Part shown: positions 35,080 through 41,721 of the stretch, one piece after another
Layout: each line of letters opens with the position of its first letter
Numbering within the stretch: the stretch's first letter is position 1
The notes under the pieces: generated by a model
Database searches by the model: none
Told to the model about the DNA's origin: nothing
The model's input: the letters and a program-made list of their open reading frames with translations, nothing else
Origin: G963675935 sp963823895
GTDB lineage: Bacteria; Planctomycetota; Planctomycetia; Pirellulales; Thermoguttaceae
Direction of reading: 5' to 3'
Assembly: GCA_963823895.1 (NCBI GenBank)
Contig: CAWGNG010000035.1
Coordinates: 62,001 to 126,000, forward strand
Length of the DNA: 64,000 nt
Made by a program: the position numbers and the translations under genes

Positions 35080-37617
35080 TTACTTCGTCTGTTCCAACAG
35101 TTTCTTGGCGGCGGGGTAGTTGGGCGATTGTTTCAACAGCCGCTGGAGCACGACGCGGGCCTCGGCCGGCCGCTTGGCCTCGACCAGCGTTTCCGCCAGA
35201 ACGAACTGCGTCTGGGCGTCGTCCGGCTTTAGCTCGACAACCGTCTCGTATTCCTCGACCGCCTCCGTGTAATTATGCCGCTTCGCGGCCGCGTCCGCTA
35301 CCACCCGGTGCAAATCGGCGTCCATCACGTCGATTTCGATCCCCTCGGTTGCCCATCTTTCCGCGGCGGCATAGTCCTTCGCGTCAAGGGCCATTTGCAG
35401 GAGCTTCTTTCGGATCGCCAAGTCTTCGTGATCGGCATCGGCCAGAGCGACGGCCGCGGCCACGTCGGTCGGATGGTCCTTGGCGGTCTTGCGAAGTTTC
35501 GCAACCGGCGATTTCAGCCCCTTGTCCATCTCCTGTTTGAGAAACGCCCTGTAACCTCGCTCGAACGCCTCTTGCGAAACGCCGAACACGCGGCGAATCG
35601 CCTCGGGAGTGCTCAAGCCGTCGGTGTACGCAGCCAGCATCTGCCGTAGCGTCTCTTCGCCCTTCACCGGCTCCAGCCTGGCATCGAGGGAGTAGCGGCC
35701 GTTGTCCAACGTCCCGCGATTGCGATCAGGGGGTGTTTCTCGCGAGCGAGCGCCTTCTGAACCACTGATCGGCGGCGGCTGCGTCGCCAACATGTATTCG
35801 ACAAACAATTCCGACTGGCAGTAGGCGAGGTGCCAATCGCCGCCGGACTGTGGTCGCGAGAAACCGAAGTTCAACGTATCGAGAGTGAACAACTTCCCGC
35901 TGGCCGACCGATCGCGGAGCAACTCGTTCCAGGCATCGGACCGCCGACCACCTTGGCACCAAACCGCCAGCCCTTCGGTGTACCAGTGGGGGCAATTGAA
36001 TCGCGTTTGTTGAAGCGTGACGACGTGGACCAGTTCGTGCGTCAGCACTTCGGCCCAATTCATGTGATGGCCGGCCTCGGGATCGTTGGGCGATGCCATC
36101 GCCACCATGTAGCCGGTGCTGGCGGCCACCGTGCCGATGTACGGCAGGCCGACCATGCGGGCGCTAAACCACTGATGGCCGTCAAGCCCGCCGGAACGAT
36201 TAAAGACCTCGATCAGCGTCTTGCCCGGCGGCGCGTAGCCGAACCGCCGGCAGAGTTTCGGCAGCACCTCCGCAACGTGCCGGACGGCATAGCGGGCCAG
36301 CAACTTGTCGTACTCGCGGCTGTACTTGATCGCAAAACTGCCCGAGTCGAGCGTTTGCATCGAATTGAGCACGTCGAGCACTTCCAGCGAGTTTTTCACC
36401 CGCACGTTAAACGGATCGGCCGCGAATGCCCCGTGCAAGGCCCGACGCGCTTCGCTCTCCCGGCCGGAACTCATGTAGAGCAGGCCGAGATCGGCCTCCG
36501 GGCCAATCTGCTGCGGCATGACCCGAATCGCCTCGCGGAAGTACTTCTCGGCCTCCGCCTGCTTGTTGCGCTCGCGGAGCGGAGCGGCCAGGGCGAAGTA
36601 GAACTCGCCGGCGTGGGGATTCCGCCGCGTCACCCGCTCCACCAGCCTCGCAAATCGCTCGCTCGTACGGTCAAGCAGAAGATAGCACGCCGCCACGCGG
36701 CCGAGCGTCTCTTCGCAGATTGGATTCAGCGGCACGGCCTTCTCCTGCAACAGCGCGAGCGTCTCGTGGACCTGGAAATTGTCCCAGAGCAGGTCGGCCT
36801 TCAGCAGCCAGGCGTCGAGCAGGCGGGGGTTGATCTCCAGCGCCCTGGCCAGCGCGGCCTCGGTCTTTTCGATCTGCCGCTCTTCCAGCCAGGCCGACGC
36901 CAGGCCGACGTGGGCTTCCGCGGCGTTCGGGTTGATCTCCAGCGCCGCCTTGAACTCGCGGGCCGCGTCGCCGCGGTTGTGCTTCTCCAAATACAGCATT
37001 CCGGCCTCATAATGGGCCGGCCAGTAGTCTGGGTCTTCCTTCAGAGCGTCGGGATACAGATCGTGGACAAGGAACTGGAATTGGTCGGCCTGCCTCGTCC
37101 ACCGCGCCCATTGCGCGGCGCCCAGGCCGATCCATCGCAGTTGCTCGGCCGACATTTCATCGTGGTCGTTGTAATAGTTGACCAACCAGTGATAGCTGCG
37201 CTGGGCCTCGTCGAGGCGGCCGGCGGTTCGATCTAATTCGGCGACAATCCAGCGGGCGAGCAACTGGTTGCGGTCGAGGCGGATCGCCTCCTCAGCCCAT
37301 TTCCGCGAATCGTCGACATTCCCGTGGGAAAAGGCCATCGCGGCCCGCTCAGCCAACACGCCGGCATCGCGGCCGGGCGCGGCAGCCAGCGCCTTTTCGG
37401 CGGCGTCGTCCTTGCCCTGCGCCGCGAGGCATCGGGCGAGCCCGACCGCCGCTGCGGCGTCCTTCTTGGCCAGCGGCGAATAGAGATCGGCCGCCTCGGC
37501 GTACTTTCCGCGTAGCAACAGCTTCCGCGCCTGCGGCAAGGCAGCCTCGTCGGCGGATGCCGTTAGCCCAGTCAACACGAGGAGCAACAGAGCTAGGGCG
37601 ATTCGAAGATGATTCAC
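35080..37617 (-). CDS. Exported TPR protein with gluzincin (peptidase MA-like) domain
   Basis: This 845-aa protein begins with a signal peptide (RIALALLLLVLTGLTASA). Two blocks of tetratricopeptide repeats (about residues 25-400 and 700-845; for example AEAHVGLASAWLEERQIEKTEAALARALEINP) flank a metalloprotease-like domain. The zinc motif HELVH (about residue 527) and the downstream Glu in HWYTEGLAVW are both present, so an active gluzincin is possible. The last repeat block has FVLAETLVEAKRPAEARVVLQRLL. It probably works in the periplasm. It ends 28 bp before the MazG gene on the same strand. Confidence 0.87.
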   Translation of the reverse strand: MNHLRIALALLLLVLTGLTASADEAALPQARKLLLRGKYAEAADLYSPLAKKDAAAAVGLARCLAAQGKDDAAEKALAAAPGRDAGVLAERAAMAFSHGNVDDSRKWAEEAIRLDRNQLLARWIVAELDRTAGRLDEAQRSYHWLVNYYNDHDEMSAEQLRWIGLGAAQWARWTRQADQFQFLVHDLYPDALKEDPDYWPAHYEAGMLYLEKHNRGDAAREFKAALEINPNAAEAHVGLASAWLEERQIEKTEAALARALEINPRLLDAWLLKADLLWDNFQVHETLALLQEKAVPLNPICEETLGRVAACYLLLDRTSERFARLVERVTRRNPHAGEFYFALAAPLRERNKQAEAEKYFREAIRVMPQQIGPEADLGLLYMSSGRESEARRALHGAFAADPFNVRVKNSLEVLDVLNSMQTLDSGSFAIKYSREYDKLLARYAVRHVAEVLPKLCRRFGYAPPGKTLIEVFNRSGGLDGHQWFSARMVGLPYIGTVAASTGYMVAMASPNDPEAGHHMNWAEVLTHELVHVVTLQQTRFNCPHWYTEGLAVWCQGGRRSDAWNELLRDRSASGKLFTLDTLNFGFSRPQSGGDWHLAYCQSELFVEYMLATQPPPISGSEGARSRETPPDRNRGTLDNGRYSLDARLEPVKGEETLRQMLAAYTDGLSTPEAIRRVFGVSQEAFERGYRAFLKQEMDKGLKSPVAKLRKTAKDHPTDVAAAVALADADHEDLAIRKKLLQMALDAKDYAAAERWATEGIEIDVMDADLHRVVADAAAKRHNYTEAVEEYETVVELKPDDAQTQFVLAETLVEAKRPAEARVVLQRLLKQSPNYPAAKKLLEQTK

Positions 37618-37762
37618 GCAGAACGCCGAGGATTATGAGGAAACGAAGAAAATCGGAATTGAAATGCAACCCCAATCGACGTTTTCAGCATACCCCAAAC
37701 GACGGTTTTCATCAATGAGCCCCCCCTTTGCAGAAGCCGCTCGGCAACATAGGATCAGCATT

Positions 37763-37809
37763 GCGAAGCCGCAAGCGGCTGTGCACTCCTTGCGAAACCG
37801 CAAGCGGTT
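37763..37809. repeat. Two tandem GCGAARCCGCAAGCGGYT hairpins, copies 3 and 4
   Basis: 37763-37780 is the G:C version and 37792-37809 the A:T version of the stem. The first is identical to copy 1 and the second to copy 2, an instructive pair of compensatory changes. Both lie within 90 bp of the next start codon. Confidence 0.85.
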
Positions 37810-37812
37810 TCG

Positions 37813-37850
37813 TCCACCACCCACTATCCACTACCTACCATCTCCTCCCC
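37813..37850. repeat. Heptamer array, CCACTAC-type
   Basis: Units of CCACCCA, CTATCCA, CTACCTA, CCATCTC run into the ATG at 37851. No purine-rich ribosome site is present in this leader. Confidence 0.7.
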
Positions 37851-38180
37851 ATGAAACCCGAAATCACCTACGACGATTTTTCCAAGATCGAATTGCGAAT
37901 CGCCAGCGTGCTGGCGGCCCGCGAACACCCGAACGCCGACAAACTGATGCTGCTGCAAATCCGAGTCGGCGAAGAAGAGAAGCAGATCGTGGCGGGCATC
38001 CGCGGCCATTACACGCCCGAGCAACTCGTCGGCCGGCAGATCATCGTCGTCAACAATCTCCAGGAGGCCATGCTCCGCGGCGAAGAGTCGCACGGCATGT
38101 TGCTGGCCGCCAGCGACGCCGCCGGCATCGTGCTGCTGCGCCCAGATCGAGAGTGCGAGTGCGGAGCGGGCGTGAAATAG
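37851..38180 (+). CDS. tRNA-binding domain protein (MetG C-terminal / EMAP-like)
   Basis: This 109-aa protein is a free-standing OB-fold of the kind found at the C-terminus of methionyl-tRNA synthetase. Visible features are ITYDDFSKIELRIASVLAAREHPNADKLMLLQI (residues 4-36), QIVAGIRGHYTPEQLVGRQIIVVNNL and GEESHGMLLAA. These are the conserved core of MetG C-terminal and Trbp111-like proteins, which bind tRNA non-specifically as dimers. It is alone and convergent with the HAD gene. An independent tRNA chaperone role is the natural reading. Confidence 0.9.
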   Translation: MKPEITYDDFSKIELRIASVLAAREHPNADKLMLLQIRVGEEEKQIVAGIRGHYTPEQLVGRQIIVVNNLQEAMLRGEESHGMLLAASDAAGIVLLRPDRECECGAGVK

Positions 38181-38213
38181 TGGCTAGTGGTTAGTGGATA
38201 GTGAAGAGTGAAG
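38178..38213. repeat. Heptamer array, TAGTGGT-type
   Basis: Units TAGTGGC, TAGTGGT, TAGTGGA, TAGTGAA, GAGTGAA begin exactly on the TAG stop codon of the tRNA-binding gene. Confidence 0.8.
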
Positions 38214-38255
38214 CGAATGCAGCCGCCATTGAGCCCTCGGACCCCTAGTGGACGA

Positions 38256-38367
38256 ACCGACCTGAATTGAGACGTCGTAGGTTATGCTTCAGCATAACGA
38301 AAGGCGTTGCTGGTAAACGTGTTATGCTGAAGCATAACCTACGCACGCCTCGTCATTTCAGGTCGGT
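38256..38367. repeat. Nested inverted repeat with 23-bp perfect core
   Basis: The core arms 38276-38298 and 38321-38343 are perfect reverse complements (GTTATGCTGAAGCATAAC words); outer arms 38256-38274 and 38351-38367 (ACCGACCTGAA) pair less well. It lies between convergent genes and looks like a small non-autonomous mobile element. Confidence 0.85.
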
Positions 38368-38372
38368 CGGGG

Positions 38373-38407
38373 CACTAGTCCCTAGCCCCTGGCCCCTCCA
38401 CCACCCA
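38373..38407. repeat. Heptamer array forming the HAD gene 3' end
   Basis: On the minus strand, GGGGCCA/GGGGCTA/GGGACTA units encode GPGARD and the stop. The same array type lies at 29480-29514 and inside truA. Confidence 0.75.
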
Positions 38408-39229
38408 CTCAACGACTTGCACCAGCCCATCCTCGTCGTGCGTCGGGGCGATGCGGTCGGCGGCGGCTTTGACCGAAGGCTGGGCGTTGCCCATCGCCAC
38501 GCCGAGACCGGCGGCGCGAATCATCGGGATGTCGTTCACGTCGTCGCCGACGGCACAGATCTCCGACTGGTCGATCCCCCACTCGGCAGCCAATCGTTGC
38601 ACCGCCGACCATTTCGTCACCCCGGCCGGTGAAATCTCGATGAAGAAGCCCTTGTAGCGGGGAGGATGCAGGACGTGCGTGTGCAGTTTGCCGGGCATTC
38701 TTTGCCGCAGCAACCCCTCCAGGTCTTGCATCTGCTCCAGCGTGCCGACGACGAAACCTCCGAAGACGCCCGGCGGCGGGTCGGTGAGCATCGCCGGCCA
38801 AAGCCGGCTGCGACGCGGATTCATCGCCAAGTAGTGGGCCAGTTCCGGCGTGCGGGCCTCCTGCCGGGCGTGGTAAAAGTCGAAGCCTTCGGCAAACGTG
38901 TCGCCGCAGAGCACCGGGTCGAAGCCCGCACGATCGACGATCGTCACCACCTCGCGCAGTACCTGCGGCTCAAACCGGGCCTGGTATAACGTGCGATGGT
39001 CGATCGGACTTTTCACCAGCGCCCCGCTGGCGGTTATCAACGGCACGTCGATTTCCAGTTGTTGCACCAGCGGCAGCGCATGGCTATAGCGTCGCCCGGT
39101 TGCCAGCACCACGTGGACGCCCGCCTCGCCCGCCCGGACAAGCGCCGCCCGAGTGGCCGGCGTCAGTTCGTCGCGGCTGTTGACCAGCGTTCCGTCAATG
39201 TCGATGGCAAGCAGATGATAAACACTCAT
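38375..39229 (-). CDS. Cof-type HAD-superfamily phosphatase
   Basis: This 284-aa protein has the HAD motif I LAIDIDGTLVNS (residues 6-17), motif II LITASGALV, a Lys in SPAGVTKWSAV (motif III) and motif IV GDDVNDIPMI. The cap is of the Cof/C2 type. Such enzymes dephosphorylate sugar phosphates, flavin mononucleotide or PLP; the substrate cannot be read. The ATG at 39229 fits motif I spacing; an upstream ATG at 39265 is less likely. The last six residues (GPGARD) and the stop come from a heptamer array shared with truA. Confidence 0.9.
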   Translation of the reverse strand: MSVYHLLAIDIDGTLVNSRDELTPATRAALVRAGEAGVHVVLATGRRYSHALPLVQQLEIDVPLITASGALVKSPIDHRTLYQARFEPQVLREVVTIVDRAGFDPVLCGDTFAEGFDFYHARQEARTPELAHYLAMNPRRSRLWPAMLTDPPPGVFGGFVVGTLEQMQDLEGLLRQRMPGKLHTHVLHPPRYKGFFIEISPAGVTKWSAVQRLAAEWGIDQSEICAVGDDVNDIPMIRAAGLGVAMGNAQPSVKAAADRIAPTHDEDGLVQVVEWVVEGPGARD

Positions 39230-39271
39230 AGATAAAATGATCTTCCTTATTGCCTGCCGATGCAAGTTGTC

Positions 39272-40339
39272 TTACCACCAAAGGCCGAGCCGACTGCCCG
39301 GCGCCACTTCCACGTAACTGCCGTACTCCGTCCCGTCATTGGCCTTGAACCGGTAAAAGTAGAGCGGTTTTCCCGGCGTCACGCGGTAGGTTCTTCCTTG
39401 CTCGACGAGTAATCGATCGCGGACGATCTTGGCGTCGGAAGTGTCTTGGCGCGGACAAAGGCTGAAGCTCGACTCAAACGAGCCGCACCCGGGCCAGGCT
39501 GGAAAGCCGCCGCAGGAACCGCCGCCACCGCCACCGCTGCCCGGCAAGCACCTGTGTCTCTGGGTGGTGCCGCTTGAGCACCGCGTCGAAGCGGCGATTT
39601 CAACATCTCCGTTCTCGTGGACGAGCAACTTATCAATTCTCACATAACAGAAATCGCCCGTTACGAGCTTTGGAAAGAATCCCGTGGATAGAAACCACAA
39701 TGCAAGAGGCGCGAGGAACAGGGTTTTCAGCCGATACTGCCAAGGGTGGATGGTATCCGGTTGCGTCGAACCATCCACGCTAATGTAATCACGGCAGACA
39801 CGGAAAACCAGAAAGAGAGCGGGCGATACCCACGCGATCCATGCTGCGCCACAGACAACATATGAGGCCGTGAGGCCGCCGCCCAGTTCGGGACGCGTTG
39901 GCAGCAGCAACGTTGCTCCGATTGAAAAGACCGGATAGGCGATTCGAAGGCAGTCGGTACACTTTTTAAGGTCGCCACGCCCATGCTGAGCGGCGCAATT
40001 TCCGACTGCGCCGAGCAACGACCAGAACAAGACAGAGCCGATCGCTGGACGGACGAATGCGTACAAGGTTCCGCCGTCGCCAATAATTGGATCGCCGATC
40101 CGAAACAGGTCACTCAGCCAGGCCGATCCACATAGCCAAGCAAAGGCAATCCAGGCGAGGACCGCCACTCCCATAAATCTGGGCACATTCGTCGCAAGAC
40201 CGGCAGCGCCCACCGCAAGAAGGATATATCCAGGCGCGACAGTGGTAAGGCAACCGCATCCTGTAAGCGGCATGCTGGCCAGCAATACCCCCGAAAACAG
40301 AATAGCAAAGTGAGTTGTTATCGGTGCTGGTATCGGCAT
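39272..40339 (-). CDS. Uncharacterised multi-pass membrane protein
   Basis: This 355-aa protein has about six hydrophobic helices in its first 230 residues (for example ITTHFAILFSGVLLASMPLTG and AGLATNVPRFMGVAVLAWIAFAWL), then a soluble tail with an unusual SGGGGGGSCGGFPAWPGCGSFESSFSLCPRQ stretch, rich in Gly and Cys. It ends YGSYVEVAPGSRLGLWW. The ATG at 40339 was chosen; 27 codons more are open upstream. Cysteines throughout hint at disulfides or metal binding. I do not recognise the family. Nearby small genes on the same strand may share a transcript. Confidence 0.6.
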   Translation of the reverse strand: MPIPAPITTHFAILFSGVLLASMPLTGCGCLTTVAPGYILLAVGAAGLATNVPRFMGVAVLAWIAFAWLCGSAWLSDLFRIGDPIIGDGGTLYAFVRPAIGSVLFWSLLGAVGNCAAQHGRGDLKKCTDCLRIAYPVFSIGATLLLPTRPELGGGLTASYVVCGAAWIAWVSPALFLVFRVCRDYISVDGSTQPDTIHPWQYRLKTLFLAPLALWFLSTGFFPKLVTGDFCYVRIDKLLVHENGDVEIAASTRCSSGTTQRHRCLPGSGGGGGGSCGGFPAWPGCGSFESSFSLCPRQDTSDAKIVRDRLLVEQGRTYRVTPGKPLYFYRFKANDGTEYGSYVEVAPGSRLGLWW

Positions 40340-40361
40340 TCGTCCGGCCCCGTGTTCGTCT

Positions 40362-40679
40362 TCAGCGAAGATTGCCGGTAAACTTGCCGTCCACTGTGCC
40401 GTCCTCGGCGTCGATCGCATCGACGATTTGTCTCATCTCCCCCTGCGTGACGACGCCTTTGGAGAGAAGGATTCGAATCACGGCCGCCAGGTAGAGCCGC
40501 AATTCATCGTTCTCCGCCTGGAGCCGTCTGAGTGCATCCGTCGAGCCGGAGCCAGCCGAGCGACTGCGCAACATCTCTTGTCTCAATTGGTCAATCTCGG
40601 CCTTCTGGTCCGAAATATCCAGTTGCTGCCCAAGGTCGCCCAATAAGAAGTATCTTCCCCATCCCATGTGCTTCTCCAT
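40362..40679 (-). CDS. Small uncharacterised coiled-coil protein
   Basis: This 105-aa protein starts MEKHMGWGRYFLLGDLGQQLD, followed by helical, heptad-like residues 20-65 (QKAEIDQLRQEMLRSR, DALRRLQAENDELRLYLAAV) and a short tail ending in VDAIDAEDGTVDGKF. It has neither a signal nor a membrane helix. The helical part could be a dimerisation coil. It ends 22 bp before the membrane protein gene. No function can be given. Confidence 0.6.
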   Translation of the reverse strand: MEKHMGWGRYFLLGDLGQQLDISDQKAEIDQLRQEMLRSRSAGSGSTDALRRLQAENDELRLYLAAVIRILLSKGVVTQGEMRQIVDAIDAEDGTVDGKFTGNLR

Positions 40680-40698
40680 TTTCGTTAGGTCTGTCGTC

Positions 40699-41082
40699 TC
40701 ACGCCTGCACGTCCTTCACCAATCGCTGAAGCCGTGCGGCGTTCTCGGGCAGTTCGGATTGTCCGAACAACCAACACCCTCCGACCATTTCCGCAAAGTA
40801 CGGATTTGAGCGGGCGGCCCGCTCCATCCGTGGAAAAATCAAATCGAAGTGATACTCCAACAAGTGTTCCAAGATACACGTAGCCATTGCCGACCGCAGA
40901 TCGTCGTCCGGATGTTTGCCCCATCGCTCTACGAACGACCACACTGGCTCAGGGTCGGTCTCGATGAAGGCGGCAACCGCAATAATCGCTTGCCAGCGCG
41001 GATCATCCTCGCCCTCGGCCGCTTGCTGGCCGGGGAGAATCGCCTCGGCGTTCCGGATTGCTTCTGCGACGCTCATAGCCAT
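40699..41082 (-). CDS. Uncharacterised helical (HEAT-like) protein
   Basis: This 127-aa all-helical protein starts at the ATG at 41082 (or 41076). It contains AVAAFIETDPEPVWSFVERWGKHPDDDLRSAMATCILEHLLEYHFDLIFPRM, whose pattern of paired helices resembles HEAT-type repeats found in DNA-damage or immunity-like proteins. There are no catalytic motifs. It lies 19 bp upstream of the coiled-coil gene on the same strand and may form one transcription unit with it. Confidence 0.55.
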   Translation of the reverse strand: MAMSVAEAIRNAEAILPGQQAAEGEDDPRWQAIIAVAAFIETDPEPVWSFVERWGKHPDDDLRSAMATCILEHLLEYHFDLIFPRMERAARSNPYFAEMVGGCWLFGQSELPENAARLQRLVKDVQA

Positions 41083-41125
41083 CGACGGCCCGACGCTCCT
41101 CACAACTTGCGAGCGGCGATCGGTG

Positions 41126-41407
41126 TCATCTCCTCTCCGTAAGCAGACCTGACGCGTACTTGTGGATCACGCTGGACAGAAGCGTTTGGTAAGGAATGCC
41201 CTCCCGCGCCGCAATCACCTGGATGTTGTCAAGGTCTTTCGACGACATCCGAATGTTGATCCTGGCGTCCTTCTTGAGCGTGTTCTTCGCCGTGTTACGG
41301 AGTTTCTGCGATTCTCCCTTCAAGTTTTTGACGGATCGCCACTGGCCGCGTTCAAACGATTCGGCCAATTCGCGTTCCTCATTGTCGTGGTAGCTCTTCT
41401 TGGTCAT
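41126..41407 (-). CDS. CopG/BrnA-type antitoxin
   Basis: This 93-aa protein has a polar N-terminus (EERELAESFERGQWRSVKN) and a C-terminal ribbon-helix-helix region: ARINIRMSSKDLDNIQVIAAREGIPYQTLLSSVIHKYASG. This is the standard CopG-type antitoxin DNA-binding domain. Its ATG overlaps the toxin stop by 4 bp (ATGA), with toxin first, the order usual for BrnT/BrnA. It should bind the toxin and repress the shared promoter, where an inverted repeat (41695-41716) is well placed as operator. Confidence 0.85.
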   Translation of the reverse strand: MTKKSYHDNEERELAESFERGQWRSVKNLKGESQKLRNTAKNTLKKDARINIRMSSKDLDNIQVIAAREGIPYQTLLSSVIHKYASGLLTERR

Positions 41408-41682
41408 TCGTTTTCCCTCAGATACTCTGCTGTGGCTTTTCGGCTCGGGATGATGGTTTTGTGGAAGATCTCGTCCTCGTCTTCGACGTAAGGGACCAGA
41501 TAGGCGTAGTCATTGATAGCGACAACCGCCATTTTCTGGGCAGGATACTGTCTGGGGTTGGGGTGATCCACTACGTCCAGCAACTCACCGCGTTCAAGCA
41601 GGAGAAGGACTTGCTCGAAGCAGACTCCGCGATGACGGATCAACCACAGGTTCTTCTCGCTATTCCAGCGAATCGCCTTCAT
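41404..41682 (-). CDS. BrnT-like type II toxin
   Basis: This 92-aa protein begins MKAIRWNSEKNLWLIRHRG and contains GELLDVVDHPNPRQYPAQKMAVVAI, then YAYLVPYVEDEDEIFHKTIIPSRKATAEY, a pattern common in small toxins paired with CopG-type antitoxins and related to BrnT ribonucleases. The start at 41682 is the ATG in the sequence CAACCATGAAGG; the longer frame to 41700 would need TTG. The promoter just upstream makes the mRNA likely leaderless. Activity as an RNase is inferred from the family, not seen. Confidence 0.8.
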   Translation of the reverse strand: MKAIRWNSEKNLWLIRHRGVCFEQVLLLLERGELLDVVDHPNPRQYPAQKMAVVAINDYAYLVPYVEDEDEIFHKTIIPSRKATAEYLRENE

Positions 41683-41688
41683 GGTTGT

Positions 41689-41717
41689 AGTATATGACAA
41701 TGTGTGCCTATTGTCAA
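41689..41717 (-). promoter_or_regulatory. Consensus promoter of the toxin-antitoxin operon
   Basis: On the minus strand, TTGACA (41717-41712), a 17-bp spacer and TATACT (41694-41689) make a near-perfect sigma70-type promoter. With transcription starting 7 nt after the -10 box, the first base would be the A of the toxin ATG at 41682. Confidence 0.8.
41695..41716. promoter_or_regulatory. Operator-like inverted repeat TGACAAT-N8-ATTGTCA
   Basis: A perfect palindrome with 7-bp arms and an 8-bp centre covers the -35 box and the spacer up to the -10 box. It is well placed for repression by the ribbon-helix-helix antitoxin or the toxin-antitoxin complex. Confidence 0.75.
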
Positions 41718-41721
41718 CGGA

